DNA of 64,000 bases, taken from Diphasiastrum complanatum (lineage: Eukaryota; Streptophyta; Lycopodiopsida; Lycopodiales; Lycopodiaceae). This document shows, piece after piece, positions 38,239 to 48,192 of this stretch. The position numbers were made by a program, and so were the translations under genes. The stretch spans positions 9,359,849-9,423,848 of the forward strand of contig CM055108.1 in assembly GCA_029204225.1 (NCBI GenBank). Reading direction: 5' to 3'. How positions within the stretch are numbered: position 1 is the stretch's first letter; the number at the start of each line of letters is the position of its first letter. The notes beneath the pieces were generated by a model. That model did no database searches. It was not told where the DNA came from and was given only the letters and a program-made list of their open reading frames with translations.

Positions 38239-40590
38239 TTTCATTTGGCTGTAGAACTGTCTAGATTGAGCTTCAACTTGAAGATCCACTTGTTGTCGAT
38301 GATTTTTGCATCTGCAGGAGCTTCGACAAGACGCCAGGTCTTGTTCTTCATCAATGAGTTGTAATCTGCATGCATGGCAGAATGCCAGTTGTCTGCATTC
38401 AAATTTCATAATGCTTCTATCATTGAAGTGGATTCATTATTGCTAATGAATGCATGAGGGACAAAACGATCAGGTTCTTGTCGATGTCGTGTAGATCTTT
38501 AAACAACAGTTGGTTGTTGAGATGATGATTCTCCTTGATGTGTGACAGAGATATCTTTGATGTTCTTCGGAATAGTTGCAGGTCGAGGCCTATTGATGGT
38601 GATGGGAGTCATTGGGATGAACTCTTGCATTGGCTACTTCTGCTTGAAGTCAAAAAATTTATCTTTGAGGAAGACAACATCTTGAATAACTGAGATTTGA
38701 CTCGTTTCGACATCAAAAATTCTATGTGCCTTATGTGATGTTGAGTATCCAATGAAGGTACTCCTGCAACTAACAGGGTCAAGCTTATTTCTCAAATCAG
38801 AGAGAATGTGCACATAGCAAAGATGGTCAAACACTCGGAGGTGTCGTAAACTCAGTTTGTAGCTATAGAAAGCTTCGAAGGGAGTCTTTGAGTTGACTGC
38901 TTTGGTGTTCAAATAGTTTTGCAAATAGAAAGTTGTTGAAATAGTTTCAGCCCAAAAATCTTTGGTGAGCTGAGCATTTGACATCATCGATCATGCTGCA
39001 TTTAGCAATGTTCGGTTCTTCTTTTCGGCTACTCCATTCTAATGTGGTGTGTAGCTGGTGGTGAACTGATGATCAATGCCGAATGATGTCAGATAGTCAA
39101 GCATTTCATTTGATAGAAACTCTCCATCATTGTCAATACGAAGGATTTTGAGTCGTTGAACAGTTGTGTCTTAACGAACTGTTTGAAGTCTTTGAAACAA
39201 TGAAAAGCCTCATACTTGTTCTTGATGAATATAATGCTGGTAAATCTAGAATAATCATCAATAAAAGTGATAAAACATAGTGCAGAACCTAGGGAGGAAA
39301 TATTCATAGGGCCGCACAAATCACTATGTATTAATTCTAGAATGGACTTAGCTCTAGTGGCTTGTCCCTTTGGAAATCTTGATCTAGGCCATTTGCCAAG
39401 TAGGCACATCTCATAGACATGTCAAATGTCAGTGGAGGCAACATTAAGATTTAAATCCTTGACCATAGAATTATGATGCATATACAAGATTGATCTCATG
39501 TTTAGATGTCCTAATCTTTGATGCCATAATTGGGCATTTGAAGTACTCACATTTGTTGGAAGTGCATATTTGTGACCTAGAACATACAGATTATCTTCTC
39601 TGTTTTCACTTGAGTCACTGAAGTAGACATACTTTGAATCTACTATTGTGAGGTCTTCGAATAAGGACTTACATGCTGTCATGTGCTGAGAAGCACCAGA
39701 TTTGAGATACCAATCCATCGCATCTCTGATGGATAAATCTTGTTTCATTAGCAGAGTTGTTTCTTCTTTAGAGGTTCTGGCAGAATCAGATCCTCCATCC
39801 TGCTGCATCTTTTTCTTGGCTTCGTTATGCTTGAGAGCTCGACAATCCTTGATGTCGTGGTTGGTTCTCTTGCAGTACTTGCGAAAGAATATGGTCTTAG
39901 GCTTTTGATGTTGTCGATTGTGTTGTTGTGATTGCTGGTCTGAATCAGTTTGCTTAGCCTTTGTCTTCTTGTCCTTCGAAGATTTCTTCTTCGGGAGCTG
40001 TTGCTTATTTGAATAGAGAGCGATTGTGTTCGTATTCTATGTGGATAAGCTTTTCCTTCTTACTTATTCCTATAATAAGCTTGCTGTCACCTTTTGGAGA
40101 GATAGATCAAGAGTATTATTGAGTAGCAATATCAGATTGTCATAAGAGAGAAGAAGACTAGATAGAAGAGACATGTTAGCATCTTCGTCTAATACTGGCA
40201 AACCTACTGCAGCTAATTGATTGAGTAGCTATTTGAAATCATTCAGATGATCTGTGACTGAGGTCGATTCACTAATATTGAACAACAAGAACTTCTTCCT
40301 CAAGAAGAGACGAGCTGACACATTGCATTTGTTGTGAAAATTGCCCAACCACAAGAAGGTCAAGCTGAAATTCCTCACTTGAAGCATGACGCAAATGGCA
40401 AGAGCTTTGCCATCCTTAGCTTCCCAAGCGGTCAGCATGTCAGGTTCTGTCGGTCTGGCTATTGAACCATTGACATATTCCCAGAGGTTTTTTTTTCTAT
40501 GAGTATCATCTTCATCTTGAACTTCCACATGTGGAAGTTGTCACCGTTGAACTTATTTATCAAGCGGATTTCTGAAGATGTTCCTTCCAT
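38239..40590 (-). pseudogene. Copia family C: gag, protease, integrase and start of RT
   Basis: Gag starts at 40590 (MEGTSSEIRLINKFNGDNFH). A single-base change in an A run near 40492 shifts the frame, and gag continues to about 39990. A zinc knuckle near 39870-39830 reads KYCKRTNHDIKDC, with Arg where the first Cys belongs. The protease region reads WYLKSGASQHM near 39712, with Lys in place of the catalytic Asp. The pre-integrase HHCC (LWHQRLGHLNM), integrase core (ELIHSDLCGPMNI, FITFIDDYSRF) and its C-terminal part (38987-38634) follow. The linker then leads to the RT start (TWRLVEAPADAKIIDNKWIF) up to the insertion point at 38239. Confidence 0.92.
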
Positions 40591-40648
40591 GATGAATGAT
40601 CTAAGTATAGTAAACATTTTTGAATACTAATAGTAGTTTGGAATGTAA

Positions 40649-40660
40649 GCTCTGATACCA
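40649..40660 (-). promoter_or_regulatory. Primer binding site of copia family C
   Basis: The minus strand reads TGGTATCAGAGC, three bases after the LTR end TCCAACA. Initiator tRNA-Met type. Confidence 0.93.
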
Positions 40661-40663
40661 CTC

Positions 40664-41270
40664 TGTTGGAGTGCTCTAGAATAGATTAGGTGCGGAAGAA
40701 AAGACACCGCTCCAACATAGAGAACATTTCAAAATCTTTACCAAAACTACAACATAAGCATTAACTTAGATTGAATGGAAGAATGTCTTGTAGGTGTCAA
40801 AGACAACCATGAAGGAGCAAACAATTAGGCATCTAAGACAACCATGCTACCTTTGAGATTAGAGATTCCGGATTGAGTGAGTGTCAATAGAGAAAGAAAA
40901 CTATCAGAAAGTATTCATAGTGCAATACAAATAAGAAGAATAGAGAATCTGAATTAAGCGGTCCTGAATACAACAATAGGTCACAATCTTATGTCCCAGA
41001 ATGGCTCACAGTAATGGTGCAGTGATCCTAATTAGTTATTTATAGATTAAATAATTATCTCTATCTTCTGAATTGCTTTCGCTCTCTCTAAGATCTCTGA
41101 TCCTATGGAATCAGATAATGAAGACACAATTGAGTTCACGTAGGAACTCTGTTTTACTCTTCTCCACTTGCATGCATTCATCACAAATTGACTCATTGTG
41201 TCTCATTATTGTTTACGTGAGTTGTCGTTATGTATATATGTACATGGAGCAATTACAATGACTGTGTAGA
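40664..41270 (-). repeat. 5' LTR of copia family C (left part; far end uncertain)
   Basis: The 3' end is set by the PBS. A TATA box (TATAAATAA on the minus strand, near 41037-41045) fits an LTR promoter. The first base is not resolved, because the 3' copy is truncated; the region from 41271 on belongs to another element. Confidence 0.6.
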
Positions 41271-41333
41271 CAACGAGCATGAAATAGTGTAGTTATTGAA
41301 AAGTACTAAAGTGAACTGTGACGTGATATGTGT

Positions 41334-42080
41334 TTGGACAGGGCAGTTTGGGTGATGTGAATCTCAAACCGAAGAATTTGAGTTCATGGGAGAACGAAGA
41401 GTATGTAGTCGAAGATCTCAAACTCAAAGAGTTCATGGTCGATCCTGCTTTTGCTCCAGTTGATAATTGCGCAGACGTTCAATATCAGAGAGTAAGATGC
41501 TTATGCTATGAAGCATGATCTAGAAATACATCAGTTTGATGTAAAGAGAGCCTTCCTCCACGGAGACCTAGATGAAGAAATTTTCATGAAACAGCTTGAA
41601 GGATATGAAGACCCGAACAATCGAGACTACATCTATCGGTTGCATCGATGTCTCTACAGTCTTAAGCAAGCCTCGCGAGCTTGGTATAAAAAACTCGATA
41701 ATCTTATGAAGTCTCTAGGCTTTCATCCTACACAACCTGACTGCAACATCTATATCCCAAGGATAGAAGAAAATTTTGTGATTTTGACAATATTAATGGA
41801 TGACTCTCTGATGATATAATCAATGAAACGAACAGTCAGATATCTGCAAATTACAAGATCATAGATCTAGGAGAAGCTATAAAATATTTGGGGTTGTAGA
41901 TCAAAAGAGACCAAATAAGAGGAGTCATGCATCTAAACCAGTCTGAATATGCTGAAAAAGTGTTGAAGCAATATGGGATGATCAAATGCAAAGAGAAGAC
42001 GACGTCGATGATAGTCGAAGCTAGATTGTCAAAGCAGGATTGCGCAAGCACAAATGAGAAGATAAAAAAAATGGAGAGAA
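41334..42080 (+). pseudogene. Copia family B reverse transcriptase fragment
   Basis: HDLEIHQFDVKRAFLHGDLD, then YIYRLHRCLYSLKQASRAWYKK and the active-site stretch ILMDDSLMI, where the usual F/YVDD is LMDD. Frameshifted NYKIIDLGEAIKYLGL and QSEYAEKVLKQYGMI follow. It ends near 42080 in degraded sequence. Its RNase H probably resumes at 43241-43285 and 48840-49436, on the far sides of later insertions. Confidence 0.85.
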
Positions 42081-42490
42081 TACAATCTTAAAATTGGGAG
42101 TCTAATGTAAATTACCGATGGAAAATCTGCACTCAGAAAATGCAAATTCCAGCTAGAACTCTGGTGACAAACTAATAGAAATTTCTTGAACGATTCGCGA
42201 ACATTTTGTGAAACTGTTCTGGTCACGCATAATTTTTGCTCGAGAAAATTTGCGATCCAGTCAAGCTCTACAATGAAAAGAAACAAAACGAAATGAAGCG
42301 AAACTAGACAAAAGAGAAGAATTCACAAAAAGATCAATCGGACTCTATAACGAGACGAAATGAAACGAAGCAAAATGAAGCAAAACTTAAATGAGCTCTG
42401 AAATTGATTTACTATTATAGCCAAGTTATCACGAAGCAAAGCGAAGCGAAACATGAAGCGAAAGCATTCGTGAATAAAATCAATTTGTGT
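42081..42490. other. CGAAA-rich non-coding stretch
   Basis: Many AAACGAA, GAAGCGAAA and GAAGCAAAA words (42270-42470). No gene. Similar to the spacers that sit next to copia family A LTRs. Confidence 0.55.
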
Positions 42491-43066
42491 GGAATTCAGA
42501 TATGATTGCTGGTCACTGCCGGCTACATCATTTCTACAATCCTCTAGAATGTAGACAGACACTGTTGATCTATGTTAGAAATTATTATAGCATTCAACTA
42601 AATCAAACCAATATGCGAAATTGAATAAACAAGTGAATCAGAGACATGAATAGTAACAGACAAATATTCATTCGAGATCATACAATCATTCAGAATAATA
42701 TGTGCATAACAGCTACAATATTATCTATTGATCTTCTGATTTTTCAAGCCCTGTTTCACAGATCCACACAATGCATTGGCGTGAGAGAAAATACAATTCT
42801 CTCACGAATAATGTCTCACTTACTAGCGGACTTCTGGATCTGCTGATTCTCTTACAAAATTGTCTCGCTCACAAGCGGACATGTATTTTGTATATTTTCA
42901 TCTTACAGTATTATACATCAAGTAGAAAGTATATAGTTTGCAAACTTTTTCGTGTCACATTGTATAACTTCTAGATCAGAAAGATTAAACATCTACAACT
43001 AATCACGAATTACAAGAGTGGCAGATTAGCCATGTTCTAGAGTACTTCTGCTGATGTCATGATATC
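42491..43066 (-). repeat. LTR of copia family A, reverse orientation
   Basis: Reverse complement of the family A LTR. Recognisable blocks are GGCTAATCTGCCACTCTTG at its start (about 43014-43032 on the plus strand, reversed) and GTGAGAGAA with GCATTGGCGTGAGAG near 42775. It is more diverged than the 16-19 kb copies. Confidence 0.82.
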
Positions 43067-43240
43067 TGATCAAATACTTGTACCCCTTGGTACTTGCCTA
43101 ATCTTCTTGGTCCTTCATGGAGCAAGAATGATTTTGTGTCGTAAAACAATTCTGTGTCATGTGTCACAAAATTGTTCACGAACATTTTTGTTTCGTGTGT
43201 CTTTTATCTCAAAATCAAGGTGGAGAGCTAGCAAGGCTTT
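43067..43240 (-). other. CGAAA/TTCGTG-rich spacer of a copia A 3' end
   Basis: Reverse-strand sequence equivalent to 50593-50940, with GTTCACGAAC and TTTCGTGTG words and a shared AGCTAGCAAGGCTTTG block. It ends where a family B RNase H scrap begins (SDLAFSV, 43262-43285). Confidence 0.55.
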
Positions 43241-43285
43241 GGCAATTTCAATTACAGTTTGTACAAGATCTGATTTAGCATTCTC

Positions 43286-43932
43286 TGTGAAAATTGTCAA
43301 CATTTCCTTGTCTAGTTTTAGGCCAAAATTGCTAAAAATGGCACATAGTTTAGGATCTGACTTTTCACACGTGTGAAACAGGTCTAGATATTTTTAGTAA
43401 GTGTATTTTTTCAGTATGAAGAAGTGTCAAACTTCAAGACCTTCGAAATGAGTCCATTTTCATGTATTTTGGACATATATGCCAATTTTACCTATATAGG
43501 GCATATTTTAGGTAAGGAGGGTCTAGAGAGAGGAGAGAGAGTCATCTCTCTCAGCTATATATAGCAGGTAGGCCGTGGAGAAACAGGTTGGAGCAGATCC
43601 ATTGTATTCATTTGCTTAATGAGAGATTTTTCTATTGGGTTCTCCTTCCATTGTTGGCATTGTGTAGTGATTGAGTTCAAGCTTTGTGTGTATGATCTTA
43701 GGTGCTTTCCAAAAGTGGTAGGCTGATGTATTATGGACTGTATAATGCTATTTTGGGCCGCACTTGATGTTTATGGAAGTTTCCATTTGTGATAAATGCT
43801 TTTTGATCAAGTTCTTTGCATTCTAGGTAGCATAGAATGTGTTGCCAATTCCTAGCTTATGTAGTTTGGAGTGCAAGCATTCAAGCCAATGATCTTGGAG
43901 TTTAGATCCACTTAGGATCTGTATTTTTCACA
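43286..43932 (+). repeat. 5' LTR of the young element
   Basis: Contains a 16-bp perfect palindrome TTTCACACGTGTGAAA (43363-43378, G-box core), a GA/TC hairpin (43535-43552) and TATATATA at 43556-43563, which is the likely core promoter. A transcription start about 30 bp downstream of the TATA is inferred. Confidence 0.96.
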
Positions 43933-43944
43933 TGGTATCAGAGC
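43933..43944 (+). promoter_or_regulatory. Primer binding site of the young element
   Basis: TGGTATCAGAGC follows the LTR with no spacer. Initiator tRNA-Met type. Confidence 0.96.
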
Positions 43945-45103
43945 TGGTTGGCTTCTATTTACAGTAAGTATTCCATTTTTGGTGATATTTGGATGTTTGA
44001 TCAAGTTCTAGCATGATTTTGCATTGCTTTGTTGATCAAATCTTACTAACCTTTGTTTTGTGAGTTGAACTTGTGGATCAAAAGCATATTTCAGGTCTAT
44101 TGAAGATCAGAGGCTGAAAAGAAACTATTTTGGATCAGATCATAACACCTAATCATTTGTGATTGTGAGGCTTGTGCATATTCAATACTAACAATGTTCT
44201 TTTCAATCCTATTGTTGACAATCTCCATTCTTGGATGAACACTCTCCTTAAGTGGATGAAACTTCTCCTTAAGTGGATGACAAATGCTCTTTTGAGTGAG
44301 TTGTAATTCTCCTAAAGGCTGAGCAAAGCTCCCATTTGGATGAAAGATCCCCTTTTTGGGTGAACATATTGCAAGCTCCATTGTGAAGAGCATATTGTAA
44401 AGATTGTCATCAATTTTGGCATAATTTTTGGTGTAATTTGTTGAGCATGTAAGTAACTCTCCTTATGTAATTTGATTGGAGCATTTGCTGGAAGGTGTTA
44501 ACCATTATGCAAGTGTGTTTTCAGGTTCTTAACAGGTTGAGGAACATTCTCATGTGAAGTGATCTTAGATCTACATCTAAACACCAAGATTTGACAAGAT
44601 AGTGAAGCTAGTCTTGTGATTCACTAAGTGTGCTCATTCATTCACCTCTAAATCTTGTATTTATCACTTGCTGGAGTTTATAAACTTTTAGAAGTGTGGT
44701 TTACATGTGGTTTTACAGGTTGAATCAATATCTTAGTGTGTTGATCATATGTTGATCAAGTTTGTTCATTACTAGGTAATCTTGGCATCCTAGTTTTGGG
44801 TATTTTCTAAGAATGCAAGTAACTCTTCACACCATAACTTGATTTGGTCACTTGCTGGAAAGTTTGAGAGCTTAAGCAAGAGTGTGTTCAGGTTGGTTTG
44901 ATTTTGTAATCCATTCTTAGTGTGTGCAAAGTGTTGCATGTGTTTCAATCTTCCTTTCTATGCTTGGAAACCATCTAGGTTCAAGATAGAAGTGTTTTAG
45001 GGTCCTAAATCTTCATAGATCTCTTTATCTATCATTTGTTGAGAGAAAAGTGAGTGCTAAGTGCTTTAGGACAAAACCTAAAAGTTGAAGAAACATTAGA
45101 ATC
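43945..45103 (+). repeat. Leader with ~184-bp degenerate repeats
   Basis: A phrase like ATCACTTGCTGGA, followed in most copies by AAGTGTGTTTTCAGGTTG, recurs with its TTGCTGG (or TTGTTGA) at 44485, 44668, 44852 and 45036, a period of 183-184 bp. GCAAGTAACTCTTC-like text precedes two of them. At 44225-44360 a shorter repeat built on CTCCTTAAGTGGATGA (twice within 21 bp) and GGATGAA is also present. No coding frame. Confidence 0.8.
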
Positions 45104-45859
45104 ATGGCTTCCAATGGTGGGATCATGCTAGAGTCTAGTGAAAGGTTGAGTTCATCAAACTACTCTACTTGGAAAGTGAGGATGGAGTCCTTACTTGAGT
45201 TGAATGAACTCATGGACATAGTTGCAGAAATTGAAGAGAGACCTCTCACACTTCAAGAGCAACAAAGGTTTGATAAGAAGGCCAAAAGGGCTCTTCATAT
45301 CATTAAAATGAATGTTACAAATGAACTTCTCAAGGAAGTTGGAAAGTGTCAAAGTGCAAGTGAGGCATGGAATGCCTTAAAGAAGCTCTTTGAATCAAAG
45401 TCCACATCTAGGGTATTGACCCTAAGGAGACAAATATTTTCTAGTAGGCAAAGAGAGGGTGAAAGTGCTCATGCATTTATCTTGAGAGTTAAGTCCCTAA
45501 GTGATGATTTAGCATGCATTGATGAGAACATAAAAGATGGTGAAATAGTCCAAGTTATGTTGAATGGTTTGCTAAATGAACATGCTAACCTTGTGCAAAG
45601 TTTTGCCATTCAAAGAGTCTTGCCAAGTGTGGTTGACTTGCAAGAAATCTTATTGGCTGAAGAACATAGGTTGCAATCAAAGCTTGATGGTGCATCCTTG
45701 CAAGGTGGAGGTGAAGAGGCTTTCTTCACAAAAGGCAAATTCAAGGGCAAAGGTAAAGGCAAAGGGAAATGGTCCAAAGGTGGTAACTTTGATCATGATG
45801 ATCACTCTTCCTCTTCCTCTTCTACTAAGAACAATAAGTCAAAGTTCAAGTGCTTTTAA
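45104..45859 (+). CDS. gag: Gag protein of the young element
   Basis: 251 residues, uninterrupted. It is a copia-type Gag (UBN2 / Retrotran_gag_2 family): SSNYSTWKVRMESLLELNEL near residue 20, ALHIIKMNVTNELLKEVGKC, SEAWNALKKLFESKS, LTLRRQIFSSRQREGESAHA, LSDDLACIDENIKDGEIVQV, then a basic tail GKFKGKGKGKGKWSKGG. It should form the particle shell and bind RNA. The frame ends at KFKCF, where the CCHC zinc knuckle would start, so the knuckle is lost. The start codon is the first ATG after the repeat leader. Intact status and identical LTRs suggest it could still be made. Confidence 0.95.
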   Translation: MASNGGIMLESSERLSSSNYSTWKVRMESLLELNELMDIVAEIEERPLTLQEQQRFDKKAKRALHIIKMNVTNELLKEVGKCQSASEAWNALKKLFESKSTSRVLTLRRQIFSSRQREGESAHAFILRVKSLSDDLACIDENIKDGEIVQVMLNGLLNEHANLVQSFAIQRVLPSVVDLQEILLAEEHRLQSKLDGASLQGGGEEAFFTKGKFKGKGKGKGKWSKGGNFDHDDHSSSSSSTKNNKSKFKCF

Positions 45860-48179
45860 TTTTGCAAATGAATGCCATAAGAAACAAAATGCTAGATCTA
45901 GGTTGAGATCTAATGTACTTCTTGGAGATGATAATTGTTGTGCTAACTTGGCAAGCTTTGGTGAATCTATGGTCAATTTTTTGGATCCATTGGATCTTGA
46001 AGATGCACTAGTGTTACCTACTAGTCATATGGAGTCATGTGGAGCTAAATTAGCATCATGTTTGTACTCTTCTACTCATGGACTTCCAAGGCTTGTTGGT
46101 TCTTCAATGGTGCTAGATTGTAAGTGCAAAAATGGAAAAGGTAAGGAAGGAGCTAACTTCATCAATGGAGTTGATGAAGATTCTTCTTTGGAAGTGATTG
46201 TTGCTAATGACTTGTTTGTTCATATGGAAAAAGATGGAGATGCTAAGTGTCATTCTTTGCAAGAAGATGGTTGTTCTTCTAATTCTTTTCATATTGATGT
46301 ATGTAATCATGTGGGAAAAGATGATGGTGCTTTGAGCATGCTTGAAGGAAATGGTTCTTTTACATCTTTTTGTGATAAAGTCATTTGTGCAACAAGTGGT
46401 GTCACATTTCTTCATAAAAAGAGTAGATCAAAGGTTTCTATCATGAGACTTGGTGAGGGAGATCACAATTCAAAAGGAAGAGAAGTATGTGAAGTGTTCA
46501 AAGTAGGATGTACTTTGAATGATGTTTTTATGAACGATAGTGAGGAAGAATCATTATCATATGACTCATTACCTAAATCATTGAGTAGAAGTTCATGTTT
46601 GAAAAGAGAGAGTACTTCAATCACTCTTATGTTGAAGGTACTAAGGATTCTTTTCTTGGCTTCTAATATTCAAGAGTCTTCTACTTCTTATGGTGCAACT
46701 ATCAAGAGGGAGGTTTCTAACTTTTGTGGTGCTAGCATTAAGAGGGAGTCTTGTGAAGGAAAGGGCAATGGAAGAGTGGTTCTTGGGAAGATCCAAAGCA
46801 TGGATCTAACATCTCTTCATCAACTCAAAGCATTCTATGATTGTGGTGGATTGTTCATTCATGGTCAAGATGGCAAAAGGTTGGTTGAAGAAGACTACAT
46901 GGAGCAACTCAAGTGGCAACTTCTTCAAGGCAAGGGAGATATCATTGGTGAGCTTATTGAGGTTTGTTATGAACTCAAGAGGGCTGTTTTGATTAGGTTT
47001 GATACTCATCTTCACCTACTCTACTTCATGTTAAATGGAAATGTTGGAATCTATCTTTTGGTTTATGATGGTGGCATTGTTTTCACTAACTATAGTGAAG
47101 GGTCAAATTTGAGCATTGATGAGATCTTGTGGGATCTTAATCATGTGTTTGAGAGGGAGTATCTTCAGAGTTTCAGATCTGAAGATGTTCACATATGCAA
47201 GATCTTTGATGTCTTATTGGAAGATCAAGAGGTTGATCTTGGATTGCTTCATCAACACCAAGAGACAAGTGGCAATTCGAAGCTAGTGAAAAGCATCAAA
47301 GAAGAGACAAATGGTCAAGGCATTTTGGATCTGTTTTTACAGGTTCTTGAAGGTTCAAGTAAGGTCTTTGGAGCTGCAAGGAAGTGTCTTCTTACTCTAC
47401 CTCACTTGCCTAATCTCATGTATGAACATTGTTATGTCAATGTGTTGAAATTGTCAAATTTCAATAAAACTAGTTCCATAGTTTTGCATCCTTTGGATCT
47501 TGGAGATGGAATAGTTATCATTGCTGGTTTGTATGATCAAGTACATGAATTCATTCAGATCTTGAAAGGTATTGAAGTGGTCAATATGTTTTCTTTTGAA
47601 CAAAGTTCAAGATCTAGTATTCTAGTGTTGGCAAATTGGCAACTTGTTGACATTGTAGGATCAAGCGTTGTGTGCAAATCTTGTGGAGGTACTTCAAGTA
47701 TTTCAAGTTCAGGTTTTGGTCATTCAAATGGAGTAGGGAACACATCTTTTTGGCATTCATTCACTCAAAGGCTTTCATGGATTGAAGATCTACAAAGGCA
47801 AGGTGGTGATGGAAGTTCATTCATGGAGATACATGTTGCATTCACTATATGTATAGTGCAATGTGGAGGAGGCATGCAAACACTTGTTGATCACTTTCAT
47901 TTACAACTTGTTTGCTGCTATTTTACAGAGAAACCAGAGATGGATACATGGAGGAATTCATTAATTGAGATTCTATGTTCTTTTACATGTACCATTTTTA
48001 TGATTCTATGTAAAATTGATGTAAGAAATAGTGAAGCATCCTATATGGACACTATTATCTATATCAATTATGTTGTGTCCTATTTTGTACATATTAGGAT
48101 CCTTGAGAAGAGATCTATTCTGATGATGGAGATCATTCTTAAGTTGGAACAAAGTAGTGTTGTAAAACTAGCAAGTTAA
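45576..48179 (+). CDS. Unknown long ORF (ORF2) of the young element, not pol
   Basis: An uninterrupted 867-codon frame, one base on from gag. The first ~93 codons overlap gag in the other frame and are probably not translated. The retroelement-like part begins at FNFANECHKKQNARS (about 45855), which looks like the remains of a zinc-knuckle end, so ancestrally it was probably fused to gag. About 770 codons follow without a stop in AT-rich DNA, which needs coding selection or recent origin. It lacks the protease DSG, integrase HHCC/DDE, RT YxDD and RNase H motifs. Visible features: Cys-rich parts, a small internal repeat (GATIKREV / GASIKRES), a central region (MDLTSLHQLKAFYDCGGLF, LIEVCYELKRAVLIRFDTHL) and two hydrophobic segments near residues 795-815 and 823-843. 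I do not recognise the family. Confidence 0.8.
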   Translation: MNMLTLCKVLPFKESCQVWLTCKKSYWLKNIGCNQSLMVHPCKVEVKRLSSQKANSRAKVKAKGNGPKVVTLIMMITLPLPLLLRTISQSSSAFNFANECHKKQNARSRLRSNVLLGDDNCCANLASFGESMVNFLDPLDLEDALVLPTSHMESCGAKLASCLYSSTHGLPRLVGSSMVLDCKCKNGKGKEGANFINGVDEDSSLEVIVANDLFVHMEKDGDAKCHSLQEDGCSSNSFHIDVCNHVGKDDGALSMLEGNGSFTSFCDKVICATSGVTFLHKKSRSKVSIMRLGEGDHNSKGREVCEVFKVGCTLNDVFMNDSEEESLSYDSLPKSLSRSSCLKRESTSITLMLKVLRILFLASNIQESSTSYGATIKREVSNFCGASIKRESCEGKGNGRVVLGKIQSMDLTSLHQLKAFYDCGGLFIHGQDGKRLVEEDYMEQLKWQLLQGKGDIIGELIEVCYELKRAVLIRFDTHLHLLYFMLNGNVGIYLLVYDGGIVFTNYSEGSNLSIDEILWDLNHVFEREYLQSFRSEDVHICKIFDVLLEDQEVDLGLLHQHQETSGNSKLVKSIKEETNGQGILDLFLQVLEGSSKVFGAARKCLLTLPHLPNLMYEHCYVNVLKLSNFNKTSSIVLHPLDLGDGIVIIAGLYDQVHEFIQILKGIEVVNMFSFEQSSRSSILVLANWQLVDIVGSSVVCKSCGGTSSISSSGFGHSNGVGNTSFWHSFTQRLSWIEDLQRQGGDGSSFMEIHVAFTICIVQCGGGMQTLVDHFHLQLVCCYFTEKPEMDTWRNSLIEILCSFTCTIFMILCKIDVRNSEASYMDTIIYINYVVSYFVHIRILEKRSILMMEIILKLEQSSVVKLAS

Positions 48180-48181
48180 GT

Positions 48182-48192
48182 TGAAGAGGGAG
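48182..48192 (+). promoter_or_regulatory. Polypurine tract of the young element
   Basis: TGAAGAGGGAG directly precedes the 3' LTR TGTGAAAA and fixes the LTR start. Confidence 0.88.

Noticed and set aside
45576-45855. N-terminal ~93 codons of the long ORF2 frame as real protein
   Set aside because: They overlap intact gag in another frame and read as a low-complexity shadow of it; the meaningful part of ORF2 begins at the former knuckle.
46113-47015. Minus-strand frames inside ORF2
   Set aside because: Short, without motifs, and opposite to a much longer coherent frame.
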